From: an uncultured Porphyromonas sp.
GTDB taxonomy: Bacteria; Bacteroidota; Bacteroidia; Bacteroidales; Porphyromonadaceae
Reading direction: 5' to 3'
DNA: 30,969 nt
Assembly (NCBI GenBank): GCA_905372565.1
Contig: CAJPPK010000020.1
Location: 1 to 30,969 of the forward strand
The notes under the pieces are model-generated. The model did no database searches. It was not told where the DNA came from and saw only the letters and a list, made by a program, of their open reading frames with translations. Positions within the stretch are counted from its first letter, which is position 1; each line of letters opens with the position of its first letter. The translations under genes and the position numbers were made by a program. Shown in pieces: positions 6,646 to 13,139 of this stretch.

Positions 6646-8247
6646 ATGGGAACATCTATCCTCATCATCTTAGGACTCCTCGCCCTGATCAGCTTCGCTG
6701 CCCTGGGCTGGCTCTTCCTATCTTACATCCCCAAGCAAAAGGAGCAAGCACTCCAGGAAGCCAAGGGGATCATCACCGAGGCCGAACGAGAAGCCGACGC
6801 ACTCAAGCAGCGTAAGCTCCAAGAGGTCAAAGAGAAATTCCTCCAGCTCAAGAACGACCTCGAGCAGCAGGTCAAAGAGCGTAACAATAAGCTCAAGCAA
6901 ATAGAAGGGCGACTCAAGAGCCGTGAGCAAGAGCTCGACAAGCGCAGTGGCGACCTCGACAAGCGTAACCAAGAGATCGACCTCCAGAAGGAGCGTCTCG
7001 CCCTCCAAGCCGAAGGCATCGAGCTGAAGAAGGAAGAGTACGAAGTCAAGCGTCAAGAGTACGAAGAGAAGAAGTCCGAACTAGAACTCCTCCGACAGAG
7101 TGAACAGAAGCGCCTCGAGGCCATCGGCAATCTCTCCGCAGACGAAGCACGCGAGCGCCTCATCGACAGCCTACGAGCTGAAGCCAAGGACCAAGCCCAA
7201 GGCTACATCAATGAGATCGTAGAGGAAGCTAAGATGACAGCCAACAAGGAAGCCAAGAAGATCGTCATCCAGTCCATCCAGCGTGTAGCTACAGAGACGG
7301 CTATCGAGAACTCCGTGACCGTCTTCCACATCGAGAGCGATGAGATCAAGGGACGCATCATCGGACGTGAGGGACGTAACATCCGTGCACTCGAGTCCGC
7401 TACCGGTATCGAGATCATCGTGGATGACACGCCAGAGGCGATCGTCCTCTCCTCCTTTGACCCCGTACGCCGTGAGGTCGCTCGTCTAGCCCTTCACCAG
7501 CTCGTCCAGGATGGGCGCATCCATCCAGCACGTATCGAAGAAGTCGTCTCCAAGGTACGCAAGCAAATAGAGGAAGAAATCATCGAGACAGGGAAGCGCA
7601 CGGTCATCGACCTCGGTATCCACGGCATGCATCCCGAGCTCATCCGACTGATCGGGAAGATGAAGTATCGCTCTTCCTATGGGCAGAACCTCCTCCAGCA
7701 CTCCCGTGAGACCGCCAATCTCTGCGCTGTCATGGCCTCCGAGCTTGGCTTGAATCCCAAGCATGCCAAGCGTGCAGGTCTACTCCACGATATAGGCAAG
7801 GTGCCCGATGACGAACCTGAGCTCCCACACGCCCTCCTAGGGATGAAACTCTGTGAGAAGTACAAGGAAAAGCCCAACATCTGCAATGCTGTCGGTGCCC
7901 ACCATGACGAGGTAGAGATGGAGAGCTTGATAGCGCCCATCGTCCAGGTATGCGACGCTATCAGCGGAGCACGTCCAGGGGCACGCCGTGAGATCGTCGA
8001 GGCCTACATCAAGCGATTGAACGATCTTGAGCAGCTCGCCTTATCCTACCCAGGGGTAGTCAAGACTTACGCCATCCAGGCTGGTCGTGAACTGCGTGTC
8101 ATCGTCGGGGCAGAGAACACAGATGATAACAGCATCGCCACACTCTCTGCCGAGATCGCCCAGCGCATCCAGGACGAGATGACCTACCCAGGACAGGTGA
8201 AGATCACCGTCATCCGTGAGACCCGCTCCGTCAGCTACGCCAAGTAG
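6646..8247 (+). CDS. rny: Ribonuclease Y
   Basis: Membrane-anchored endoribonuclease that initiates mRNA decay. The protein is 533 aa, close to the usual 515-530. An N-terminal transmembrane helix lies at residues about 4-27 (ILIILGLLALISFAALG). A long charged coiled coil spans about 30-200. A KH domain begins at GRIIGREGRNIRALE (from about residue 236). The HD domain has LLQHSRETANL and LLHDIGKV, with the His-Asp metal pair at 381-382. The start at 6646 directly follows an AAGG. A 9-bp inverted repeat covers that site, and a strong intrinsic terminator follows the stop, making this the last gene of the unit that begins at 5881. Confidence 0.97.
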   Translation: MGTSILIILGLLALISFAALGWLFLSYIPKQKEQALQEAKGIITEAEREADALKQRKLQEVKEKFLQLKNDLEQQVKERNNKLKQIEGRLKSREQELDKRSGDLDKRNQEIDLQKERLALQAEGIELKKEEYEVKRQEYEEKKSELELLRQSEQKRLEAIGNLSADEARERLIDSLRAEAKDQAQGYINEIVEEAKMTANKEAKKIVIQSIQRVATETAIENSVTVFHIESDEIKGRIIGREGRNIRALESATGIEIIVDDTPEAIVLSSFDPVRREVARLALHQLVQDGRIHPARIEEVVSKVRKQIEEEIIETGKRTVIDLGIHGMHPELIRLIGKMKYRSSYGQNLLQHSRETANLCAVMASELGLNPKHAKRAGLLHDIGKVPDDEPELPHALLGMKLCEKYKEKPNICNAVGAHHDEVEMESLIAPIVQVCDAISGARPGARREIVEAYIKRLNDLEQLALSYPGVVKTYAIQAGRELRVIVGAENTDDNSIATLSAEIAQRIQDEMTYPGQVKITVIRETRSVSYAK

Positions 8248-8304
8248 CCCACAGCACGCCGGCGGTCGACGCACCTAGCGCAGCGACTCTGCCCACGACA
8301 AGTA

Positions 8305-8347
8305 AGCCCTCGAGAAGTATTGATACACACTTCTCGAGGGCTTTTTC
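8305..8347 (+). terminator. Intrinsic terminator of rny
   Basis: A perfect 14-bp stem (8305-8318 with 8329-8342, arms AGCCCTCGAGAAGT and ACTTCTCGAGGGCT), a 10-nt loop, and then CTTTTTCT. It separates rny from the DNA glycosylase gene. Confidence 0.9.
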
Positions 8348-8383
8348 TCTTTCGCTCCTGTCACCACCTCACTACTACCCTCT

Positions 8384-9121
8384 ATGGCTTACCGCATCCA
8401 AGGGCTAACCATCCCCGAGCATCTCCTCCAGCTAGCCCAGCGAGGGAATCGCCCCTTCACCGAGCACCTTCATCCAGGCATCCCAGGCGTCCTCGGGGTA
8501 CGTCTACCCGACCTCCGTCGGCTCGCTAAGAGCATCATCAAGCAGGGAGACCTAGCTCGCTATCTCCATGAAGCTGAGCAAGGCGCTAGCTCTCCCGAGG
8601 AAGACTTCATGGAGGCACGCACGCTCCACGGGATCGTCCTCGGCCTTGCCCCCGTGACCTCCCTCGAGGAATATCTCCTCCACCTAGAGCGCTGGGTCAG
8701 TAGGATCAACTCGTGGTCTGTCTGTGACTGCTTCAGCCTACCTCAAGCGAAGAAGCTCCTCAGTCAGCACAGCGATACCCTGTGGCACTTCTTCCTCGAT
8801 CACCTACAGCGACTGGAGGAGTATGAGGTGCGCTTTGGCGTCGTCGCCCTCATGCAGTACTTCATCGACGAAGAGCACATCGAGGAGCTTCTCAAGCAGT
8901 ATCTAGAGGTCAAGCACGAAGGCTACTATGTACGCATGGCACTAGCCTGGGCTCTCGCCGAGTGCTACATCCACCATCCCGAGGCCACACATCTCTACTT
9001 CACTGCTAAGCGCTTTGTCCCCTGGGTGCACAACAAGGCCATCCAAAAGATCTGCGAGTCCTATCGCATTAGCCCAGAGACCAAGGCACAGCTGAAGCTC
9101 CTCCGTCAGCCCCAAGGCTAA
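8384..9121 (+). CDS. DNA alkylation repair protein, AlkD-like HEAT-repeat glycosylase
   Basis: Protein of 245 aa starting MAYRIQGLTIPEHLLQLAQR. AlkD-family enzymes excise bulky or cationic alkylated bases (N3- and N7-alkylpurines) using a superhelix of HEAT-like helix pairs. Family marks are GVRLPDLRRLAK near residue 38, RWVSRINSWSVCDCF (the Trp-Asp catalytic segment, about 106-120), EEYEVRFGVVALMQYF, and YYVRMALAWALAECY, followed by FVPWVHNKAIQKICESYR. It stands alone between the rny terminator and a bidirectional terminator. The last 23 codons are present a second time at 9788-9856. Substrate range cannot be read from sequence. Confidence 0.9.
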   Translation: MAYRIQGLTIPEHLLQLAQRGNRPFTEHLHPGIPGVLGVRLPDLRRLAKSIIKQGDLARYLHEAEQGASSPEEDFMEARTLHGIVLGLAPVTSLEEYLLHLERWVSRINSWSVCDCFSLPQAKKLLSQHSDTLWHFFLDHLQRLEEYEVRFGVVALMQYFIDEEHIEELLKQYLEVKHEGYYVRMALAWALAECYIHHPEATHLYFTAKRFVPWVHNKAIQKICESYRISPETKAQLKLLRQPQG

Positions 9122-9200
9122 CTCGGGCTCTCCCTGCTGATACCATGACAACCGACCGCTAGTCGTCGTAGTCGCCTTCTCTAGCCCGCTCTCTGTATAC

Positions 9201-9248
9201 AAACGATGGTGCCTATGTTTCTCACGAGACATAGGCACCATCGTTTTA
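9201..9248. terminator. Bidirectional terminator between the alkD-like gene and the convergent small gene
   Basis: A perfect 18-bp stem (9201-9218 with 9229-9246; the left arm starts AAACGATGGTGCC) with a 10-nt loop, ending in TTTTAT on the plus strand. It sits 80 bases after the alkD-like stop and just past the stop of the minus-strand small gene, as expected for a shared terminator of convergent genes. Confidence 0.88.
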
Positions 9249-9259
9249 TCTAGGAGATA

Positions 9260-9457
9260 CTAGCCTTGCATTCGTCTATATAGCCACAGAGCGAAAAGGA
9301 TAGCTGCTAGGCTGACCAAAGCATTAAACCAATAGGCAGCAACGGGCTCCTTCCTCTGGAGCTTGAGCAAGACTTGCCTCCCATGTAGATAAGCAGTCAC
9401 GAGAGGTACAGAGAGCACTAAAAGGTTGAGGAGATTAGTAAGGGATAGCATGAGCAT
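9260..9457 (-). CDS. Small two-helix membrane protein, function unknown
   Basis: Codes for 65 aa. Helix one spans about residues 3-24 (LSLTNLLNLLVLSVPLVTAYL). A basic loop follows (HGRQVLLKLQRKEP), and helix two spans about 40-60 (AYWFNALVSLAAILFALWLY), ending RRMQG. Two clean hydrophobic stretches with a positively charged loop and tail suggest a genuine membrane protein with both ends outside or in the periplasm and the loop inside. A second start two codons in is possible. Support beyond composition is the convergent terminator directly after its stop. No good promoter is visible upstream. No family is recognised. Confidence 0.55.
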   Translation of the reverse strand: MLMLSLTNLLNLLVLSVPLVTAYLHGRQVLLKLQRKEPVAAYWFNALVSLAAILFALWLYRRMQG

Positions 9458-9787
9458 TTACACGATAAGGATACTAACTATATTCATTCAGCATCATCGG
9501 GGAGGGACTAGCCAGCCTCCCAAGAGATAGACTGATACACTGCAGCTCATCAGCCAAAACCTGCTTCTTCTCACAAGCATTCTCCCTAGAACAGGCTGTG
9601 AGCAACCGACCTAAGGAGCGTGTGGAGACCAAGACAAAAGTCGCGACGAGCTACTTCGCCCTACTTGATAAGGGTTCAGTTTCACCGACAAATCTAATCA
9701 ACTCCTTACATATACACACAAACCTCTCAGCCAAACCAGAGCCATCCTCCTTACCACATGGGGACTTCCATCACCCTAGAATCTCGC
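9458..9787. other. Gene-free spacer between the small membrane gene and the alkD tail remnant
   Basis: About 330 bases, more AT-rich than the surroundings, with no credible open frame, RNA gene or promoter on either strand. The 69-aa frame that crosses it on the plus strand has no start context or protein-like composition. It lies between the original alkD 3' end and its second copy. Confidence 0.6.
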
Positions 9788-9856
9788 TGCGAGTCCTATC
9801 GCATTAGCCCAGAGACCAAGGCGCAACTGAAGCTCCTCCGTCAGCCCAAAGGTTAG
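9788..9856 (+). pseudogene. Second copy of the alkD-like 3' end (last 22 codons plus stop)
   Basis: Reads CESYRISPETKAQLKLLRQP then KG and stop. The original at 9053-9121 has the same ending except QG. At DNA level 64 of 69 bases match. Three of the five changes are synonymous (GCA/GCG, CAG/CAA, GGC/GGT), one swaps the stop TAA for TAG, and one changes Gln to Lys. The match begins abruptly at CTGCGAG and no upstream alkD sequence is present. It is therefore a fragment, either of a second alkD allele or a boundary left by recombination or insertion at the 3' end of the gene. Confidence 0.85.
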
Positions 9857-9890
9857 CCCTAGCGCTCCCGACCGACGACACCACAGAAAA

Positions 9891-9962
9891 CAACTAGTAG
9901 GCAACAGTAGTGCCTCTCGAGGGGCAACAGTATTGCCTCCCGAGGGGCACTACTGTTGCCCC
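9891..9962. repeat. Palindromic 23-bp-period element, copy 3 (three modules)
   Basis: Begins CAACTAGTAGG (9891-9901). Modules start at 9900 (GGCAACAGTAGTGCC), 9923 (GGCAACAGTATTGCC) and 9946 (inverted GGCACTACTGTTGCC), again at an exact 23-bp period. The spacers are TCTCGAGG and TCCCGAGG. The left terminus is kept, the right CCTACTAGTTGG end is lost, and CCCTTTTG follows, so this copy also resembles an intrinsic terminator on the plus strand. It lies 35 bp after the alkD tail remnant. Confidence 0.92.
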
Positions 9963-10056
9963 TTTTGTGTTAAGCCTGATGCCCCCCTCAGCCCATGCCC
10001 GCTCCTGCCACCTTCCTCTCGCCGAGTCTCGGGATGGGGTAGTCGGGGATTATTCC

Positions 10057-10064
10057 TACTTTTG
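10057..10064 (+). promoter_or_regulatory. Probable promoter -7 box of the lipoprotein/DUF6089 unit
   Basis: TACTTTTG matches TAnnTTTG and lies 79 bases before the lipoprotein ATG. No clear -33 element is seen. Repeat copy 3 ends 95 bases upstream of it. Confidence 0.55.
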
Positions 10065-10135
10065 TAAGTCAAAGTGCCTTGAGACAGGCAGGGCACTTCC
10101 TACCCGAGAAAGAAGACTCATCCTTATTCATTCAT

Positions 10136-11533
10136 ATGAGACGTACCCCTCTGGCGATCTTTGGTGCCTTAGCTCTGCTCACTAGTGCAGGGCTCACCAC
10201 TAGCTGTAACAAGCAGAACTCGACCCCTCTGGAGAATGTCCAGACCATCGACAATCAGATCACGGGCTTTGCCCTGCTGACTGATGACTCCCTCCTCAAG
10301 GAGCCTTTGGCAAAGACCATCTTCACGATACGCCATAGTGAGACGGGGCAGATCACCAATCCACAGGCGCTCCCCTATCGTGCTACCGACTACAAGGTGA
10401 AGCTGAACATCCAGGTAGCCACCCGAGGCGCCCACGTGGACATCATCACTGCTGACGGGCAGACGACTCGCTGGACGTCCAGCACGCAGACCTTCTCTAG
10501 CGAGAAACTCCTACATGGTATCCGCCTACGTGTGAGCCAGGACAATGGGGGCGACTCGGGAGCAGGCACCTCCTACACCTATCGGGTGACCTTCAAGCGC
10601 TATGCCGCTGATCCCCAGACCTTCTCTTGGTCAGCAGGCAGTGCTACGGGACTTCCCGCCTTTGCGTCAGTCATCGGCACCGAGCAGGGAGCGGGAGGAG
10701 CGACCATCGTCTACTACCTCCAGCACAATGGGGCGAATGCCGCCAGCACCTTCACCAGCGCTACGGGGACATGGAGCCCTGTAGCTCTCTCGGGGATCCC
10801 CGCCGGCGAGAAGCTAGTTTCCCTCCTTCAGCACGAGGGGAAACTCTACGTGACGACCTCTGCTCACAAGCTCTACCGAGGTAGCCAAGGCTCCTTCACC
10901 GAGGTAGCACTTCCCTCAGGAAGTCCAGCACCAGTCTCCGTACTGGCCATGCTAGGCAGTCAGCTCTGTTTGGTCGGCCAGACAAGCTCGGGAGCTCTAG
11001 CCTTCGCCCGCTACGACCTCACCGCTGGCACAGTGTCCAGCCAGGGTCACCGCCCACAGACGGACTTCCCCATCACTGGAGGTATCCCCTACCAAGGGAG
11101 CTCTGCCCCCTATCAGGGTGCTTCACTCTACCTCGCTGGCGGACGTACCGCTTCGGGCAAGGTAGCCTCGACCCTCTGGTCGACAACCAACGGCACCGAC
11201 TGGCTCGTCGTCGATGGTCGCTCCGTAGTGGCTACAGACGCACTCCATCAGACCATCGCCCACTCCCACGGCGCACAGCGCCTCTATCGCTTCGCCACGA
11301 CCCAGTCAGGCCTCCTCTTCACGCTCTCTCGTGATGGAGGGCACTCTTGGGAAGATGCCCGAAGCACAGCCCTATCGGGACTTACGACGAGTGACTTCGC
11401 AGGCTATCCCGTCTTTGCCATCACCTCGGCAGACGGCACACAGGTCTACCTCCTCCGTGGAGGGAGAAATGCCACCGAAAGCTCCCGCCTCTATGTGGGG
11501 CAGTTCGGAGGCCTGCGCACGACGACTGAGTAA
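10136..11533 (+). CDS. Beta-propeller lipoprotein resembling the DUF6242 family
   Basis: From the ATG at 10136 (MRRTPLAIFGALALLTSAG) the product is 465 aa. The frame is open to 10079, but this start gives a proper lipoprotein signal ending TTSC. An N-terminal domain of about 130 residues has alternating beta pattern (TIFTIRHSETGQITNPQALP ... YRVTFKRYAADPQTFSWS), as I remember for the DUF6242 N-terminal domain. The rest looks like a propeller, with Asp-box-like SRDGGHSWED and WSTTNGTDW and repeated blade-like lines (KLYVTTSAHKLYRGSQG, LYLAGGRTASGKV). Function is unknown. The DUF6089-like gene starts 8 bp after the stop, and uppS and bamA follow, so a role in envelope assembly is plausible but inferred. 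The family name is recalled, not searched. Confidence 0.8.
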   Translation: MRRTPLAIFGALALLTSAGLTTSCNKQNSTPLENVQTIDNQITGFALLTDDSLLKEPLAKTIFTIRHSETGQITNPQALPYRATDYKVKLNIQVATRGAHVDIITADGQTTRWTSSTQTFSSEKLLHGIRLRVSQDNGGDSGAGTSYTYRVTFKRYAADPQTFSWSAGSATGLPAFASVIGTEQGAGGATIVYYLQHNGANAASTFTSATGTWSPVALSGIPAGEKLVSLLQHEGKLYVTTSAHKLYRGSQGSFTEVALPSGSPAPVSVLAMLGSQLCLVGQTSSGALAFARYDLTAGTVSSQGHRPQTDFPITGGIPYQGSSAPYQGASLYLAGGRTASGKVASTLWSTTNGTDWLVVDGRSVVATDALHQTIAHSHGAQRLYRFATTQSGLLFTLSRDGGHSWEDARSTALSGLTTSDFAGYPVFAITSADGTQVYLLRGGRNATESSRLYVGQFGGLRTTTE

Positions 11534-11541
11534 AGGCTATC

Positions 11542-12243
11542 GTGCCACGCCTGAGCCTTGCCCCCCTCCTAGCTATCGCCTGCTTCGGGCTTACGCTTGA
11601 GCAGGCCGCAGGACAGACCTACCGCTATGAGGTAGGAGGTGCGATCCAGTCCTCCTATTATCTCGGAGATTTAGGTCGGAAGGGGGTGATTGCACCACAA
11701 AGGCTTGGTCTTGCGTTAGAGCTAAGGAGGAATATCAACCTGCGCTGGACACTAGCGAGCGAACTCGCCCTCCGTGGACTTCGCGGGAGTTACCGATATG
11801 CTGCGACATCTTACCCAGATGCCGTCACGACCAGGAGCTTCTCTCGCTATCTTCTTGACCTCTCTACGGGGGGTGAATTTCACTTCTTCCCCTACAGCGA
11901 AGGCGAACGCTACCTAGGCACACGCTCTTGGACGCCTGTCCTAGGAGCTGGACTCAGCCTAGCTAGCGGGATGAGCGACAGACACCTCCAAGTGATCCCT
12001 GCCCTCTACCTCCGTCTAGGGGTGAAGCTCCTCCTTGCCCCTCGCTGGACGATGCATGCAGGCTGGACACTCAGACGCACCAGCACAGATCACCTCGAGG
12101 GCTTAGGGAAAGAGGAGCGACAGCTGAGTCAGCCCTTGGGCCTCACAGGCTCATCCGGATGGAAAGGGAACGACAGCTACGGAGTATGGAGCATCGGAAT
12201 ATCCTACAGCCTATCCCCACGCCAATCACTCCTCTGTAAGTGA
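11542..12243 (+). CDS. DUF6089-like outer-membrane beta-barrel protein
   Basis: Product of 233 aa with a GTG start at 11542 (MPRLSLAPLLAIACFGLTLE), 8 bp after the previous stop. No better ATG exists before the signal peptide, which ends near AAGQ. The mature part starts TYRYEVGGAIQSSYYLGDLG and has amphipathic beta-strands (NLRWTLASELALRGLRGSY, EFHFFPYSEGERYLGTRSW, TPVLGAGLSLASG), as in Bacteroidales DUF6089 proteins, probably an eight-strand barrel. The position just before uppS and bamA matches the gene order I know from Bacteroides. It ends in polar SLLCK rather than an aromatic residue. Function is unknown. Confidence 0.82.
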   Translation: MPRLSLAPLLAIACFGLTLEQAAGQTYRYEVGGAIQSSYYLGDLGRKGVIAPQRLGLALELRRNINLRWTLASELALRGLRGSYRYAATSYPDAVTTRSFSRYLLDLSTGGEFHFFPYSEGERYLGTRSWTPVLGAGLSLASGMSDRHLQVIPALYLRLGVKLLLAPRWTMHAGWTLRRTSTDHLEGLGKEERQLSQPLGLTGSSGWKGNDSYGVWSIGISYSLSPRQSLLCK

Positions 12244-12253
12244 AGATTATAGT

Positions 12254-12261
12254 TATATTTG
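12254..12261 (+). promoter_or_regulatory. Probable uppS promoter -7 box
   Basis: TATATTTG matches TAnnTTTG and starts 10 bases after the DUF6089-like stop. It would give a leader of about 45 nt before the uppS ATG and could drive uppS, bamA and the two skp genes independently of the upstream pair. Confidence 0.6.
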
Positions 12262-12314
12262 TATAAGGCTAAGCGCCCGATGACAAACCCAATAGAAGAA
12301 GACGACAAGCACTT

Positions 12315-13076
12315 ATGACGACGCATTCGCCACAGGCTGACTCGAGCACGACACTCCGTATCCCTGAGCATGTAGCCATCATCATGGATGGGAACGGGCG
12401 CTGGGCGAAGCAGCGTGGACTCCCTCGTACCGACGGACATCTCCAGGGACAGGAAGCCCTACGCGCTACCCTCCGAGCAGCCGCCGAGCTAGGCATAAGC
12501 TACCTCACGGTCTACGCCTTCAGCACAGAGAACTGGTCTCGTCCCCAAGAGGAGGTCGACGCCCTCATGGAGCTCCTCGTGCGTGCGATCCATGCGGAGA
12601 CGCCCGAGCTGATGAAGGAGGGTGTACGTATCCGTGCTATCGGCGATCTCAGCAGACTACCCAAGACTGCACAGCAAGCCCTCGCCGAGTGTATCGAGCA
12701 AACGAAGGACAACCAGCGCACGACATTAGTCCTAGCGCTTAGTTACTCTTCCCGAGATGAGCTCGTGCGTGCTACCCGTCAGCTAGCTTCAGACGTTCAG
12801 GCTGGGCGACTACGCCCAGAGGACATCACCGAGGAGCGCCTCTCAGCGACCCTCGACACAGCGGATCTCCCAGAGCCCGACCTCTTGATCCGCACTGGAG
12901 GAGAAGAGCGTATCAGCAACTTCCTCCTCTGGCAGATCGCCTATGCAGAGCTCTTCTTCTCCTCGACCTACTGGCCTGATTTCGGCAAAGAAGCCCTCCT
13001 AGAGGCCATCGAGGCTTATTCAGCTCGTGAGCGTCGCTTCGGCAAGACGAGCGAACAAATCCTTCTGGAAGACTAA
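12315..13076 (+). CDS. uppS: Isoprenyl transferase (undecaprenyl diphosphate synthase)
   Basis: Adds eight isopentenyl units in cis to farnesyl diphosphate, making the C55 carrier used for peptidoglycan and other envelope glycans. The protein is 253 aa. The Mg/diphosphate motif IIMDGNGRWAKQRG places the essential Asp at residue 25. YAFSTENWSRP follows, and the C-terminal IPP-binding segment is LLIRTGGEERISNFLLWQ, then YAELFFSSTYWPDF. All signature residues are in place. The start at 12315 gives a short N-terminal tail (MTTHSPQADSSTTLRIPEHV), normal for the family. It is 63 bp from bamA, so the carrier-lipid and outer-membrane assembly genes are probably cotranscribed. Confidence 0.97.
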   Translation: MTTHSPQADSSTTLRIPEHVAIIMDGNGRWAKQRGLPRTDGHLQGQEALRATLRAAAELGISYLTVYAFSTENWSRPQEEVDALMELLVRAIHAETPELMKEGVRIRAIGDLSRLPKTAQQALAECIEQTKDNQRTTLVLALSYSSRDELVRATRQLASDVQAGRLRPEDITEERLSATLDTADLPEPDLLIRTGGEERISNFLLWQIAYAELFFSSTYWPDFGKEALLEAIEAYSARERRFGKTSEQILLED

Positions 13077-13139
13077 CCCACTCGGGATCCTCCGATCCAT
13101 CCTTTCCCTCCTTCCAGCTACTTCGAGAGACATTACCCT

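Noticed and set aside
6718..7056. 112-aa and 108-aa minus-strand leucine- or serine-rich frames
   Set aside because: They are antisense shadows of the RNase Y coiled coil.
9598..9807. 69-aa plus-strand frame in the alkD-bounded segment
   Set aside because: It has no start context, no domain-like composition, and it runs out of frame through the alkD tail copy.
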